From: Aeromicrobium ginsengisoli
Lineage (GTDB): Bacteria; Actinomycetota; Actinomycetes; Propionibacteriales; Nocardioidaceae
Length of the DNA stretch: 64,000 bases
NCBI RefSeq assembly: GCF_004134905.2
Contig: NZ_SDPQ02000001.1
Coordinates: 248,001 to 312,000 of the forward strand
Direction of reading: 5' to 3'
Part shown: positions 39,690 through 49,700 of the stretch, one piece after another
Layout: every line of letters begins with the position of its first letter
Numbering within the stretch: position 1 is the first letter of the stretch
Program-made: the position numbers and the translations under genes
Notes under the pieces: generated by a model
Told to the model about the DNA's origin: nothing
The model's input: only the letters and a program-made list of their open reading frames with translations
Database searches by the model: none

Positions 39690-41738
39690 TCAGTCGACCC
39701 AGAAGCCCCGGCCGCCGCCGAACATGTCGCCATAGCCGCCGCCGAACCCGCCTCGCGGATTGCGGGAGCCGAGGTAGGAGCCCACGACGGCAGCGCCGAG
39801 ATCGTCGAGCTCTGGGGCCACCACCGTGCCTCCGGCGCGTGTGGCCATCGAGTCGATGAACCGGGCCAGGCCGGGGTCCTCCCCCAGTCGGAAGAACGTC
39901 GTCTGGGCCCCCAGCCGCATCGACGTGTCGAGCTCCCGCACGGCGTACGCCACGGTCACCGGATGCGGCGGATAGCTGAAGAACACCTCACCGCTCGACT
40001 CCAGGTGCGAGGTCGGCTCACCGTCGGTGACGATGAGGAGCACCGGCTGCGCGTTGGGATGCTTGCGGAAGTGGCGGTTGGCCAGGAGCAGGGCGTGGTG
40101 CAGGTTGGTGCCCTTGTCGTACATCGCGTCGAGTCCCGTGAGTTCCTCGATCTCCATGACCTCGGCGTGGCGGCCGAATCCGATGAGCTGCAGGTCGTCG
40201 CCGCGGAACCGGCTCGTGATCAGCGTGTGCAGCGCGAGCGCGGTGCGCTTCATCGGCACCCAGCGGCCGTCCATCGCCATCGAGAACGAGGTGTCGACGA
40301 GCAGCGCCACGCACGCCTGCGTGCGCGCCTCGGTCTCCTGGACCTCGACGTCGCCGATCTCGATCCGGACCCCATCATCTGTCGCCCCACCTTCGCCGGC
40401 GGTGCGGGTGATCGCGTTGGTGATCGTGCGGGTGACGTCCCACGGCTCGGTGTCGCCGAACGCCCACTCCCGCGTCGCTCCTGATCGCTCCCCTGCGGCG
40501 CCGGCCTGGCGGAGGTCGCGGTTGCCCTGGCGGCCCGACATCGTACGAGCGACGTCGCGCAGAAGTGCCTTGCCGAGCTGGCGCATCGCCTTGGGCGTGA
40601 GCTTGAGCTGGCCGTCGGTGCCGCGCTTCATGGTGCCGGAGTCGCGGAGCGCCTGCTCGAGCTGCTGGAGCGTACGCGCGTCGACGACGGCCTCGTCACC
40701 CAGCTGGCGCGCGAGCTTGTCGAGGTCGAGATCGTCTATGCGCGAACCGTTGTAGGACTGGGACAGCTGCTCCGACAGCTCGTCGAGATCCGCGATGTCC
40801 TGGAAGACGCCGGTGCCGTCGCCGAGACCGAGACCCTCGTCGCCGCCCATCTGCTCCGAACCGCCCCAGTTCTCGCCAGGGCGAGCCGCCTGCAGGTTGC
40901 CGTCGAGCCGGGCGAGGGACGACATCAGGTCCGGTGAGCCGAATGCCTGCTGGGCCAGGGCGTCGAGCTCGTCGCGCTGCTCCTGCGTCATCGAGTTGCG
41001 CATGCGCTGAGCTGCGGCGGCGCGCTGAGCCAGAGAGTCGAGCAGCTCGTCGATGTTGCTGGGGTTCTCCGGGAAGAAGTCGCCGTGCTCGGCCATGAAC
41101 TCGTCGAACTGCTCCTGGGTGTCCTCGCCGCGCTGGTGCGCCTCGAGGAGCTCATTGAGGTCGTCGAGCATCGCGTTGATCGCGGCCCGGTCCTCGTCGG
41201 TGGCGTTCTCGAGCGCGTTCTTCATGCCGGCGAACCGCTGGTCGAGCATCTCGCGACCCAGGAGGTCCTTGATCTTCTCGTAGTCCTCGCGGGCAGCGCT
41301 GCTCTGCCAGTCGTAGTCGCTCAGCTGGCTGACGGCCGCGGCCGGCGAGGGGGGCAGGTTGTCGAGCTGCATCTCGGCGAACGCCCGCTCGCTGTCATCC
41401 ATCTCGACGTCACGGGCAAGCTGCTTGCGCTCCTCGAGAACGGCGCGTTCGAGCAGTTCCTTGACCTCGTTGAGCGTGCCGTCGAGGTTGTGCCGTTGCG
41501 TCAGCTCACGTCGACGCTCGGCCACCCGTCGAGCGATGTCGTCGAGCCCGGACTGGTCCCTGCCCCCTCGGCGCAGGAACTCCCGCATTGCCCGCTCGGG
41601 CGAGTAGCCGGCCATGACGTCCTCACCGATCGCCTCGAGCGCTTCGGCCAGGTCGACCGGCGGCGCGAGCGGATCCGGCCCGTCGACGTACTTGCCGTAG
41701 CGGGCGTCGCGGGTCAGCCGGCGATTGGCTCTAGCCAT
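39690..41738 (-). CDS. Large VWA-domain protein (Rv0959-like)
   Basis: The 682-residue protein has a long helical N-terminal part (residues ~1-400, rich in charged helices) and a C-terminal VWA domain whose metal site begins LVDTSFSMAMDG. A Gly-rich tail ends the protein. It forms the partner of the AAA ATPase upstream, whose stop it overlaps by 8 bases. In M. tuberculosis the same pair is Rv0958-Rv0959. Such pairs assemble or insert metals into target enzymes; the target is unknown. Confidence 0.9.
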   Translation of the reverse strand: MARANRRLTRDARYGKYVDGPDPLAPPVDLAEALEAIGEDVMAGYSPERAMREFLRRGGRDQSGLDDIARRVAERRRELTQRHNLDGTLNEVKELLERAVLEERKQLARDVEMDDSERAFAEMQLDNLPPSPAAAVSQLSDYDWQSSAAREDYEKIKDLLGREMLDQRFAGMKNALENATDEDRAAINAMLDDLNELLEAHQRGEDTQEQFDEFMAEHGDFFPENPSNIDELLDSLAQRAAAAQRMRNSMTQEQRDELDALAQQAFGSPDLMSSLARLDGNLQAARPGENWGGSEQMGGDEGLGLGDGTGVFQDIADLDELSEQLSQSYNGSRIDDLDLDKLARQLGDEAVVDARTLQQLEQALRDSGTMKRGTDGQLKLTPKAMRQLGKALLRDVARTMSGRQGNRDLRQAGAAGERSGATREWAFGDTEPWDVTRTITNAITRTAGEGGATDDGVRIEIGDVEVQETEARTQACVALLVDTSFSMAMDGRWVPMKRTALALHTLITSRFRGDDLQLIGFGRHAEVMEIEELTGLDAMYDKGTNLHHALLLANRHFRKHPNAQPVLLIVTDGEPTSHLESSGEVFFSYPPHPVTVAYAVRELDTSMRLGAQTTFFRLGEDPGLARFIDSMATRAGGTVVAPELDDLGAAVVGSYLGSRNPRGGFGGGYGDMFGGGRGFWVD

Positions 41739-43116
41739 ATATCGTCTCGCCCCCGCCGGTCTCCTTGCTGACCTTGCGAGCGAGGTAGAGCCCCTCGAGT
41801 GCCAGCTCGATCGCACCCGCCCGTTGACCGTCGTTGGTGGCGCCGAGGCGCTCGCAGACGTCGTCGTACAGCTCGGACTCGCCGAGCACCGGAAGACCGG
41901 TCAGGAAGTCACCCGCGGTGACCTGCTCGCCGGTCGTGACGATCGTGCCGTTCTCGATCGCGTCCACCAGGACGGTGAAGTCGATGCCGCGGAAGTGCGC
42001 GCGTACGGTCTCGGCGGTCGCGGAGCGCAGCAGGTGGTCGAGGATCTGGTCTTCGCGACCCTCCTCCCCCGACTCGAACTCGATCTTGCCGCCCAGCACG
42101 TCGACGGCGGTCTCCAAGTCGACCGGCCGGGCCACGGCCTCGTCCTCGCCCTGCCTGGTCGCACGGTGGATCGCCGCGGCGGCGATGGTCTCGGCGCCCG
42201 CGATCGCGAACCGGGCGCTGACCCCGCTCCGCTGGTCGACGGCCGTCGACTCACGCAACGCGCGGGTGAATCGGGCCAGGATCTCGACGAGATAGTCAGG
42301 CACCTCGGCGACCAGCTCAGCCTCCTGCCGGATCACGGCGACCTCGTCGTCGAGCTCGGTCGGGTAGTGCGTACGGATCTCGGTGCCGAACCGGTCCTTC
42401 AGAGGCGTGATGATGCGGCCCCGGTTGGTGTAGTCCTCGGGGTTGGCGCTCGCCACCACCAGCACGTCGAGCGGAAGCCGTAGGACGTAGCCGCGAATCT
42501 GGATGTCCCGCTCCTCCATGACGTTGAGCATCGCGACCTGGATGCGCTCGGCGAGGTCGGGCAGCTCGTTGATCGCGACGATCCCACGGTGGCTCCTCGG
42601 GATGAGGCCGAAGTGGATCGTCTCCGGGTCGCCCAGGCTGCGGCCCTCGGCGACCTTCATCGGGTCGACGTCGCCAATCAGGTCGGCGACGCTCGTGTCC
42701 GGCGTGGCGAGCTTCTCGGCGTACCGCTCGTCGCGATGGCGCCAGCTGACCGGCAGCTCGTCGCCGAGCTCGGCCGCGCGGCGCAGGCTGGTCGTCGTGA
42801 TCGGCTCGTAAGGGTGCTCGCCGAGCTCGGACCCCTCGATCACCGGCGACCACTCGTCGAGCAGGCCCGCCAGAGTGCGCAGGAGGCGCGTCTTGCCCTG
42901 GCCGCGTTCGCCGAGCAGCACGATGTCGTGCCCGGCGATCAGCGCGCGTTCGAGCTGCGGGATGACGGTGGACTCGAAGCCGTGCAGGCCCGGCCACGGG
43001 TCGCGGCCCTCGCGGAGGGCGGAGAGGAGGTTGTCGCGGATCTCGGTGCGCAGCGTCTTCTGCACGTGGCCCGAAGCTCGCAGTTCGCCGACGGTTGCCA
43101 AGGTGGGAGCGGTCAC
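41731..43116 (-). CDS. ChlI/MoxR-type AAA ATPase (Rv0958-like)
   Basis: The 461-residue AAA+ protein has Walker A LLGERGQGKTRLLRT, a Walker B-like HRGIVAINELPDLAE, sensor VVASANPEDYTNRGRIITPLKDRFG and an extended C-terminal domain. It is of the magnesium-chelatase ChlI type, related to Rv0958. GTG at 43116 is the probable start; a ribosome site is not obvious. It is coupled with the VWA gene that follows. Confidence 0.9.
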   Translation of the reverse strand: MTAPTLATVGELRASGHVQKTLRTEIRDNLLSALREGRDPWPGLHGFESTVIPQLERALIAGHDIVLLGERGQGKTRLLRTLAGLLDEWSPVIEGSELGEHPYEPITTTSLRRAAELGDELPVSWRHRDERYAEKLATPDTSVADLIGDVDPMKVAEGRSLGDPETIHFGLIPRSHRGIVAINELPDLAERIQVAMLNVMEERDIQIRGYVLRLPLDVLVVASANPEDYTNRGRIITPLKDRFGTEIRTHYPTELDDEVAVIRQEAELVAEVPDYLVEILARFTRALRESTAVDQRSGVSARFAIAGAETIAAAAIHRATRQGEDEAVARPVDLETAVDVLGGKIEFESGEEGREDQILDHLLRSATAETVRAHFRGIDFTVLVDAIENGTIVTTGEQVTAGDFLTGLPVLGESELYDDVCERLGATNDGQRAGAIELALEGLYLARKVSKETGGGETIYG

Positions 43117-43164
43117 GCGTACAACGCTACTGCGACGCGCAACGCTGGAGGCCGGTCCAGGAAA

Positions 43165-43200
43165 GTACAAGACCCCCACACCGGCGAGAGTGTGAGGGTC
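43165..43200 (-). terminator. Hairpin terminator after tRNA-Leu
   Basis: GACCC(C)CACAC - GGCGAGA-like loop - GTGTGAGGGTC forms a strong stem (43171-43200), and on the minus strand it is followed by a T-rich TCTTGT stretch. It lies just beyond the tRNA 3' end, before the AAA ATPase start. Confidence 0.7.
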
Positions 43201-43205
43201 GTGCG

Positions 43206-43290
43206 TGTCCGAGGGGGGACTTGAACCCCCACGCCCCTTACAGGGCACTAGCACCTCAAGCTAGCGCGTCTACCATTCCGCCACCCGGAC
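43206..43290 (-). tRNA. tRNA-Leu, anticodon GAG
   Basis: The minus strand folds as an 85-base class II tRNA: acceptor GTCCGGG pairing with CTCGGAC (one G-T), anticodon stem CTAGC/GCTAG around loop TTGAGGT (anticodon GAG), a long variable arm, and the T-arm GGGGGTTCAAGTCCCCC. The discriminator base is A, as for leucine. CCA is not encoded. A CATACA -10-like sequence lies about seven bases upstream of the 5' end. Confidence 0.95.
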
Positions 43291-43427
43291 AAGCGCCTGT
43301 ATGACGGGCGCGGTGCAGCACTGAACTTTAGCAAAGACCCGGCGGCGATCCGAATCGGGTCGGCCATCTGGTGTGCCATCTCGACGCGCTCGTTGGCATC
43401 GCGCGGAAAACCTTGGCACAATTAGTC

Positions 43428-43460
43428 GAGGCCCCGGAAAGTATGAGTTTCCGGGGCCTC
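43428..43460. terminator. Perfect 13-bp hairpin, probable terminator
   Basis: GAGGCCCCGGAAA-GTATGAG-TTTCCGGGGCCTC has a 13-bp perfect stem and a 7-base loop. It has no clear T-run, as is common for actinobacterial hairpin terminators. It could end the DUF445 transcript before the tRNA gene. Confidence 0.6.
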
Positions 43461-43683
43461 ATGGTGATCGAGCGTGATGATCTCTCTCATCCAGAATCCT
43501 TCGTCTTTCCCGCCAGTCACATCACTGACCGGCTGCCGTTGACTTGCGTCGCTGGCCATGGGATCGAATCTGGATTCTTTCCCGCTTTCCCGAAGGATTG
43601 CGTAGGTCATTTGTATGCCCCGGGCGACTCGGCGCGCAAGGGATTTCCCGAACTTTCTAGGGTATTTCTGGAGAATGTGTCAC

Positions 43684-43745
43684 TTACCCACAGAGTGACC
43701 TACGTCACCCACAAGTCACGCGTTGTTATGCACATGTTTTCCACA
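43684..43745 (+). promoter_or_regulatory. Row of four DnaA-box-like 9-mers with helical spacing
   Basis: Four same-strand sequences resemble the TTATCCACA box: TTACCCACA (43684), TCACCCACA (43705), TTATGCACA (43726) and TTTTCCACA (43737). Start-to-start spacings are 21, 21 and 11 bases, that is near multiples of one helical turn. Between them lies GTGAC-CTAC-GTCAC, a small inverted repeat. It could be a secondary DnaA-binding cluster or an iteron-like relic of a former replicon. Confidence 0.45.
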
Positions 43746-43774
43746 TTTCGTGGGCTCAGCGACGGCCGAAATCG

Positions 43775-45052
43775 TCAGAGCAACGACGAGATGGCATGGA
43801 TCACGACGCCGGCCAGGCCGCCGACGACGGTTCCGTTGATCCGGATGAACTGCAGATCGCGGCCGACGTGCAGCTCGATGCGATCGGCGGTCTCCTTGCC
43901 GTCCCACCGGTTGACTGTCGCCGAGATGATCGTGGCGACCTCGCTGCCGTAGTGGTTGACGGCGTACGCCGCGACGTCCGAGATCGTGGCGTCGAGGCGG
44001 CGGTTCAGCTCGGCGTCGTCGATGAGGCGCTGGCCGAACCGCTCGATCTCCTCCAGCGCGCGGCGACGCAGCAGTCCGCTCTCGTCGGCAAGCGAACCGA
44101 TCAACGCACGGCGAAGCGCGTCCCAGAGACGTACGGACGTGACACCGACCCGCGGCTGCGACAGCACTCGCTCCTTGAGGTTCTCGAATCGCGTACGTGT
44201 GGCGGCGTCGTGCTGGAGCCCCTGTGCCAGGTCCGTCAGCCACCGGTTGAGCGCGATGCGGGCGTTGTGGTCCGGCGTGCGGCCGATCTCGGCGACCCAC
44301 TCCACGACCTGTTCGTGGACCCAGCCCGCGACGCGCTTGTCGAGCCACTGTGGGGTCCAGGACGGAGCGCGGTTCTCGATCAGCGCGGCGACCTCGTCCT
44401 CGTTGATCGCCAGCCACCGGCCGAGCTCGTCGAGGGCCAGGTCGACCAGGCCCCGGTGGGCGTCGTCCCGGAGGATCTCCTCGAGCAGCTGGCCGACGAC
44501 CGGGCTGAGCTCCTCCTCCTTGAGCCGCGGGATCAGCGCCTCCTGGATGACGGCGGCGACATCGGTCTCCTTGACGTGCTGGAGGGCGTCGGAGAGCACA
44601 CGCGAGCCCTCGGCGACGAGGCGTTCGCTGTGGCCGTCGGTGACGAGCCACTCCCCGACGCGGCGGCTGACGCCCGCAGACTGGATGCGCTCGCGGACGA
44701 CGTCCTCACGCAGGAAGTTGTCCGCGACGAACTCCTGCAGGCTCTCGCCGAGAGACTCCTTGCGATTGGGGATGATCGCGGTGTGCGGGATCGGCAGGCC
44801 GAGTGGGTGCCGGAACAACGCCGTGACGGCGAACCAGTCGGCGATCGCGCCGACCATGGCGGCCTCGGCGCCGGCATTGACGTAGTCGAGCCACCCGTCC
44901 TGGTTGCGGGTCACCACGTAGATCACGGCGGCCAGCACCAGGAGCGACAAGGCCAGGGCGCGCATTCGCCGCAGGCCCTTCAGACGTACCGTGTCGCCGG
45001 CCGACAGGCCTTCTGGCATCTGGAAGCTCGTACCTGCATCTGTCGAGGTCAC
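43775..45052 (-). CDS. DUF445 membrane-associated protein
   Basis: The 425-residue protein has an N-terminal transmembrane segment (ALALSLLVLAAVIYVVT) and the DUF445 core with ADWFAVTALFRHPLGLPIPHTAIIPNRK. The rest is helical, with a hydrophobic C-terminal helix (VGGLAGVVIHAISSLL). It is anchored in the membrane at both ends. The GTG start at 45052 is preferred. Function unknown. Confidence 0.88.
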   Translation of the reverse strand: MTSTDAGTSFQMPEGLSAGDTVRLKGLRRMRALALSLLVLAAVIYVVTRNQDGWLDYVNAGAEAAMVGAIADWFAVTALFRHPLGLPIPHTAIIPNRKESLGESLQEFVADNFLREDVVRERIQSAGVSRRVGEWLVTDGHSERLVAEGSRVLSDALQHVKETDVAAVIQEALIPRLKEEELSPVVGQLLEEILRDDAHRGLVDLALDELGRWLAINEDEVAALIENRAPSWTPQWLDKRVAGWVHEQVVEWVAEIGRTPDHNARIALNRWLTDLAQGLQHDAATRTRFENLKERVLSQPRVGVTSVRLWDALRRALIGSLADESGLLRRRALEEIERFGQRLIDDAELNRRLDATISDVAAYAVNHYGSEVATIISATVNRWDGKETADRIELHVGRDLQFIRINGTVVGGLAGVVIHAISSLL

Positions 45053-45104
45053 GCCACGACACTAACGGCGGCCGCTCGGCGCCGCTCTGCGTAGACTTCG
45101 CGGC

Positions 45105-46007
45105 ATGACCTTCAACGAGGGCGCCGATCTGGACACGAGCCAGGTGACCGGCGGTGGCGGCGGAGTTCGTGGCGGTGCGGTGATCGGTGGTGGTGCCGGC
45201 GGCATCATCCTGCTGATCCTCGGCCTGATCTTCGGCGGCGACCTGACGGGCGGCACCGGCACCAACCCATTCGACACCTCGCAGATCCAGCCCGGTGGCA
45301 ACACCTCGACGACGGACTTCTCGCAGTGCAAGACCGGCGCCGACGCCAACCGCGACGACACCTGCCGGATCATCGGCACGGTCAACAGCGTCCAGGCCTA
45401 TTGGCGCGAGGCGCTGCCGGCCGACGTCCAGCGGCAGTACCAGGACGCCACCACCGTGATCTACTCCGGCACGGCGCAGTCGGCGTGCGGCGTCGCCTCC
45501 AACGCGACCGGCCCGTTCTACTGCCCATCCGACCAGCGGATCTACATCGACGCGAGCTTCTTCGACGAGCTGACGAGCCGCTTCGGAGCCGACGGCGGAG
45601 CGCTGGCGCAGGAGTACGTCGTGGCGCACGAGTACGGCCACCACGTGGAGAACCTGCTCGGCATCCTCGCCAAGGGGCAGGACGGCAAGACCGGCCCGCT
45701 CAGCGGCGGCGTACGCATCGAGCTGATGGCGGACTGCATGGCCGGCGTGTGGGCCAAGCACGCATCGAGCACCAAGGACGAGTCCGGCACGACGTTGTTG
45801 AAGCCGATCACCGACGACGACATCAAGTCGGCGCTGTCGGCCGCGGCCGCCGTCGGCGACGACCACATCCAGGAAGCGTCGACCGGCCGGGTCAACCAGG
45901 AGTCGTGGACGCACGGTTCGAGCGAGTCCCGACAGAAGTGGTTCATGACCGGCTATGACAGCGGCACCGTCAACCAGTGCGACACGTTCGCCACCAACGA
46001 CCTCTGA
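45105..46007 (+). CDS. Neutral zinc metallopeptidase (YpfJ-type)
   Basis: A 300-residue protein with a Gly-rich N-terminus, a transmembrane helix (residues ~27-45) and the zinc motif HEYGHH (His175, Glu176, His179), as in the YpfJ/zinicin-like family. It is probably anchored by its N-terminus with the catalytic part outside the membrane. It is divergent from DUF445 and followed two bases later by the CPBP protease. Confidence 0.92.
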   Translation: MTFNEGADLDTSQVTGGGGGVRGGAVIGGGAGGIILLILGLIFGGDLTGGTGTNPFDTSQIQPGGNTSTTDFSQCKTGADANRDDTCRIIGTVNSVQAYWREALPADVQRQYQDATTVIYSGTAQSACGVASNATGPFYCPSDQRIYIDASFFDELTSRFGADGGALAQEYVVAHEYGHHVENLLGILAKGQDGKTGPLSGGVRIELMADCMAGVWAKHASSTKDESGTTLLKPITDDDIKSALSAAAAVGDDHIQEASTGRVNQESWTHGSSESRQKWFMTGYDSGTVNQCDTFATNDL

Positions 46008-46009
46008 CG

Positions 46010-46771
46010 GTGCCCGATCGTTCGGTGTCCGACCGCAAGCTGAAGCTCGAGATCTGGATCGTCCTCGGTCTGTCCCTGGGGGCATCGGCCGTATATGCCG
46101 TCGTCGATCTGGCGGCGACGCTGAGCCGTGGATCCCTGAAGGACGCGACGGCGACCCTCAACGGCAGCCAGGACTCCCGCGAGTGGCTCGACCTGACCTA
46201 CCAGCTGCTCGGGATCGGCTTCGCGATCGTCCCGGTGGTGCTCGCGCTCTACCTGATGACGCTCGACAAGGGCCAGCCGCCGTTGCGCGAGCGGCTCGGG
46301 TTCGACCGGGGCGGCAGACGGGACAACGTCGTCTGGGGAGCGCTGCTGGCTGCCGTGATCGGGATCCCCGGCATCGCGGTCTACTTCGCGGGGCGGAAGC
46401 TGGGGATCACCGCCGAGATCGTCACGAGCCCACTCGACTCGTACTGGTGGACCGTGCCGGTGCTGATCCTCGCGGCGGTCAAGAACGCCGTGATCGAGGA
46501 GTTCATCGTCGTGGGCTACCTGATGACGCGGCTGCGGCAGCTGAGCTGGAGCGTGCCGCGAACGATCGTGGTGAGCGCGTTGCTCCGCGGCAGCTACCAC
46601 CTCTACCAGGGCTTCGGCCAGGCGTTCGGCAACTTCGTCATGGGGTTGGTCTTCGGCTACTGGTTCACCCGTACCAAGCGCGTCATGCCGCTGGTCATCG
46701 CCCACACGATCCTCGATGTCATCTCGTTCGTGGGCTACGGGTTCCTCCGCGACCACGTGAGCTGGCTGTGA
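46010..46771 (+). CDS. CPBP-family intramembrane metalloprotease
   Basis: A 253-residue multi-pass membrane protein with the CPBP motifs: EEFIVVGYLMTRL, the SYHLYQGFGQAF segment and LVIAHTILDVISF. These provide the Glu/His/Asp residues of the glutamic-type intramembrane protease family (Abi/CAAX-related). The GTG start at 46010 is close behind the zinc peptidase stop. Substrate unknown. Confidence 0.85.
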   Translation: MPDRSVSDRKLKLEIWIVLGLSLGASAVYAVVDLAATLSRGSLKDATATLNGSQDSREWLDLTYQLLGIGFAIVPVVLALYLMTLDKGQPPLRERLGFDRGGRRDNVVWGALLAAVIGIPGIAVYFAGRKLGITAEIVTSPLDSYWWTVPVLILAAVKNAVIEEFIVVGYLMTRLRQLSWSVPRTIVVSALLRGSYHLYQGFGQAFGNFVMGLVFGYWFTRTKRVMPLVIAHTILDVISFVGYGFLRDHVSWL

Positions 46772-46775
46772 CGGT

Positions 46776-49700
46776 ATGAAGATCGCGTACGACGAGGCGC
46801 TGCCGATCACGGCGCGCCATGACGACATCGCGGCTGCAATCCGCGATCACCAGGTCGTGGTCGTGGCCGGAGAGACCGGTTCGGGCAAGACCACGCAGCT
46901 GCCCAAGATTGCGTACGAGCTGGGCCGTCGCAGCATCGCGCACACGCAACCGCGCCGGATCGCCGCTCGCTCGGTGGCCAAGCGCATCGCCGACGAGTGC
47001 GACGTCGAGCTCGGTGCCGAGGTGGGCTACGCCGTGCGGTTCGACGACCGTACGAGTGCCGACACGGCGATCCGGCTCGTCACCGACGGCTTGCTCCTCG
47101 CCGAGGTGCACGGCGATCGACGGCTCGAGCGATACGACACGATCATCATCGACGAGGCGCACGAGCGGTCACTGTCGATCGACTTCCTGCTCGGCTACCT
47201 CAAGCAGCTGCTCCCCCGCCGTCCCGACCTCAAGGTCGTCATCACCTCGGCGACGATCGATGTCGAGCGCTTCGCGGAGATGTTCGATGCGCCGGTCATC
47301 GAGGTCAGCGGCCGGACGTACCCCGTCGAGATCCGCTACCGACCGCTCGCGGAGTCCGACGCGGGCGACATGCTCGACGGCATCGCCGACGCGATTGCCG
47401 AGCTGCCCCGTGACGGCGACATCCTCGTCTTCCTCTCCGGTGAGCGGGAGATCCGCGACGCCGCCGAGTTCCTCGCGGGCAAGAAGCTCCCTCGCACCGA
47501 GATCCTGCCGCTCTACGGCCGCCTCGCCGCCGGTGACCAACAGAAGATCTTCAGCGACCATCCCGGACGACGCATCGTGCTCGCGACCAACGTGGCCGAG
47601 ACGTCGCTGACCGTCCCCGGCATCCGCTTCGTCATCGACCCCGGATTCGCCCGCGTCTCGCGCTTCAGTCAACGACTCAAGGTGCAGCGACTGCCGATCG
47701 AGCCGATCTCCCAGGCCAGCGCTGCCCAGCGTGCCGGTCGATGCGGTCGCGTCGCCGACGGCATCTGCATCCGCCTCTACGCGGAGGAGGACTTCGAGGG
47801 CCGCCCGGAGTTCACCGACCCGGAGATCCAGCGCACCAACCTCGCGTCGGTGCTGCTGCAGATGGCGTCGCTCGACCTCGGCGCGATCAAGGACTTCCCG
47901 TTCCTCGATCCGCCCGACTCCCGAGCGGTGACCGACGGCCTCAACCTGCTGTACGAGCTGGGCGCCCTCGGCACGCACCAGTCCGGCGCCCAGCGCCTGA
48001 CCGCGATCGGCCGGTCGATGGCCACGCTGCCGACCGATCCTCGGCTCGGGCGAATGCTGCTCGCGGCCGACCGGCTGGGCTGCCTCGCCGACGTGCTCGT
48101 GATCGTCTCGGCGATGTCGATCCAGGACCCGCGCGAACGTCCCCTGGACCACCAGCAGGCGGCCGACGAGAAGCACAAGCGCTTCGTCGAGCCGGACTCG
48201 GACTTCCTGTCGTGGCTGACGCTGTGGAAGTACATCCGCGAGCAGCGCGACAACCTCTCGAGCTCGGCGTTCCGCAGGATGTGCCGCGACGAGTACCTGC
48301 ACTATCTGCGCATCCGCGAGTGGCACGACGTGCACTCGCAGCTGCGCCGCACGGCCAAGGACCTCAAGCTCAAGCCCGGCAACCCCGGCGCCGACCCGGA
48401 TCTCGTCCACCAGGCACTGTTGACGGGGCTGCTCTCGCACGTCGGCCTGCGGGACCTGGACGGCCGGGAGTTCCTCGGCGCCCGGCAGGCGAAGTTCATG
48501 ATCTTCCCGGGATCCGGGCTGGCCAAGAAGCCGCCTCGGGTGGTGATGGTCGGCGAGCTCGTCGAGACCAGCCGGCTGTGGGGGCGTACCGCGGCCAAGA
48601 TCCACCCAGAATGGGTCGAGGACGTCGGTGAGCACCTCGTCAACCGGTCCTACAGCGAGCCCCACTGGTCCCGGAAGCGTGGCGCGGTCATGGCCCGCGA
48701 ACGGGTGCTGCTCTACGGCATCCCGATCATCGTCGACCGGCTCGTACAGTACGGCCGGGTCGATCCAGTCGTCTCCCGGGAGCTGTTCATCCGCCACGCC
48801 TTGGTGCAGGGCGAATGGCGTACGCATCACAAGTTCTGGGCCAAGAACCAGGCCATGATCCACGACGTCGAGGAGCTCGAGGAACGCCTGCGCCGCCGCG
48901 ACCTGCGGGTCGATGACGAGACGCTGTACGCGTTCTACGACGAGCGGGTGCCCGAGCACGTCGTGTCGACACGACACTTCGACTCCTGGTGGAAGAAGAC
49001 GCGCGTCGACCAGCCCGACCTGCTGACGTTCGACCCCGCGATGCTCGGCCGCGACGCGGACAGCGCCGAGGAGGAGTTCCCGCGCGAGTGGCACTCCGAC
49101 GGCGAGGCCTACCCGCTGACGTACGCCTTCGAGCCCGGGATGGACGACGACGGCGTCACAGTCGACCTGCCGATCGACCGTCTGCTGACCGTCGACGACC
49201 GGGCCTTCGACTGGCACGTGCCGGGTCACCGCGTCGAGCTTGTCACCGAGCTCATCCGTTCGCTGCCCAAGGCGCTGCGCCGGGAGTTCGTCCCGGCCGG
49301 CCAGTTCGCGCCTCGGCTCGTCGACGCAATGGACGCTGACGCTCCGGACCTCAGCGAGGAGCTGGCCCGGCAGATGCGGCTCCTCAACGGCACGGTCGTA
49401 CGCCCGGAGGACTTCGACTTCAGCGCTCTCCCCGGACATCTTCGGGTGACGTTCCGCGTCGTGGAGAACGGTGTCGAGCTGTCGCGCGGCAAGGACCTCG
49501 CCACGCTGCGCACCGAGCTGGCGAGCCATGTCAGGGCCGACCTGACGGCGGTGGCCCGCCAGGAAGAGCGATCAGGACTGCTCGCCTGGACAGTCGGCGA
49601 CATCGACCGGACGATCGAGGCTGGCCAGGTCACCGGCTATCCCGCCCTGGTCGACGAAGGCGGATCGGTCGCGCTGCGGGTGCTGGACTCCAGGGCTGAG

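Larger units (their letters stand above)
43291..43774. other. Less GC-rich gene-free stretch between tRNA-Leu and the DUF445 gene
   Basis: About 480 bases of visibly lower GC than the flanks. Short open frames exist on both strands (for example 43422-43610 minus), but none has a ribosome site, typical codon use or family similarity that I recognise. The stretch contains the perfect hairpin at 43428-43460 and the DnaA-box-like row at 43684-43745, listed separately. Confidence 0.6.

Noticed and set aside
43422-43610. 62-residue open frame on the minus strand in the low-GC gap
   Set aside because: It has no ribosome site, its end lies inside the hairpin and I recognise no domain; it is more likely chance.
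43206-43775. Integrated element with tRNA-Leu as attachment site
   Set aside because: The low-GC stretch is on the 5' side of the tRNA, no integrase or repeated tRNA 3' end is seen.
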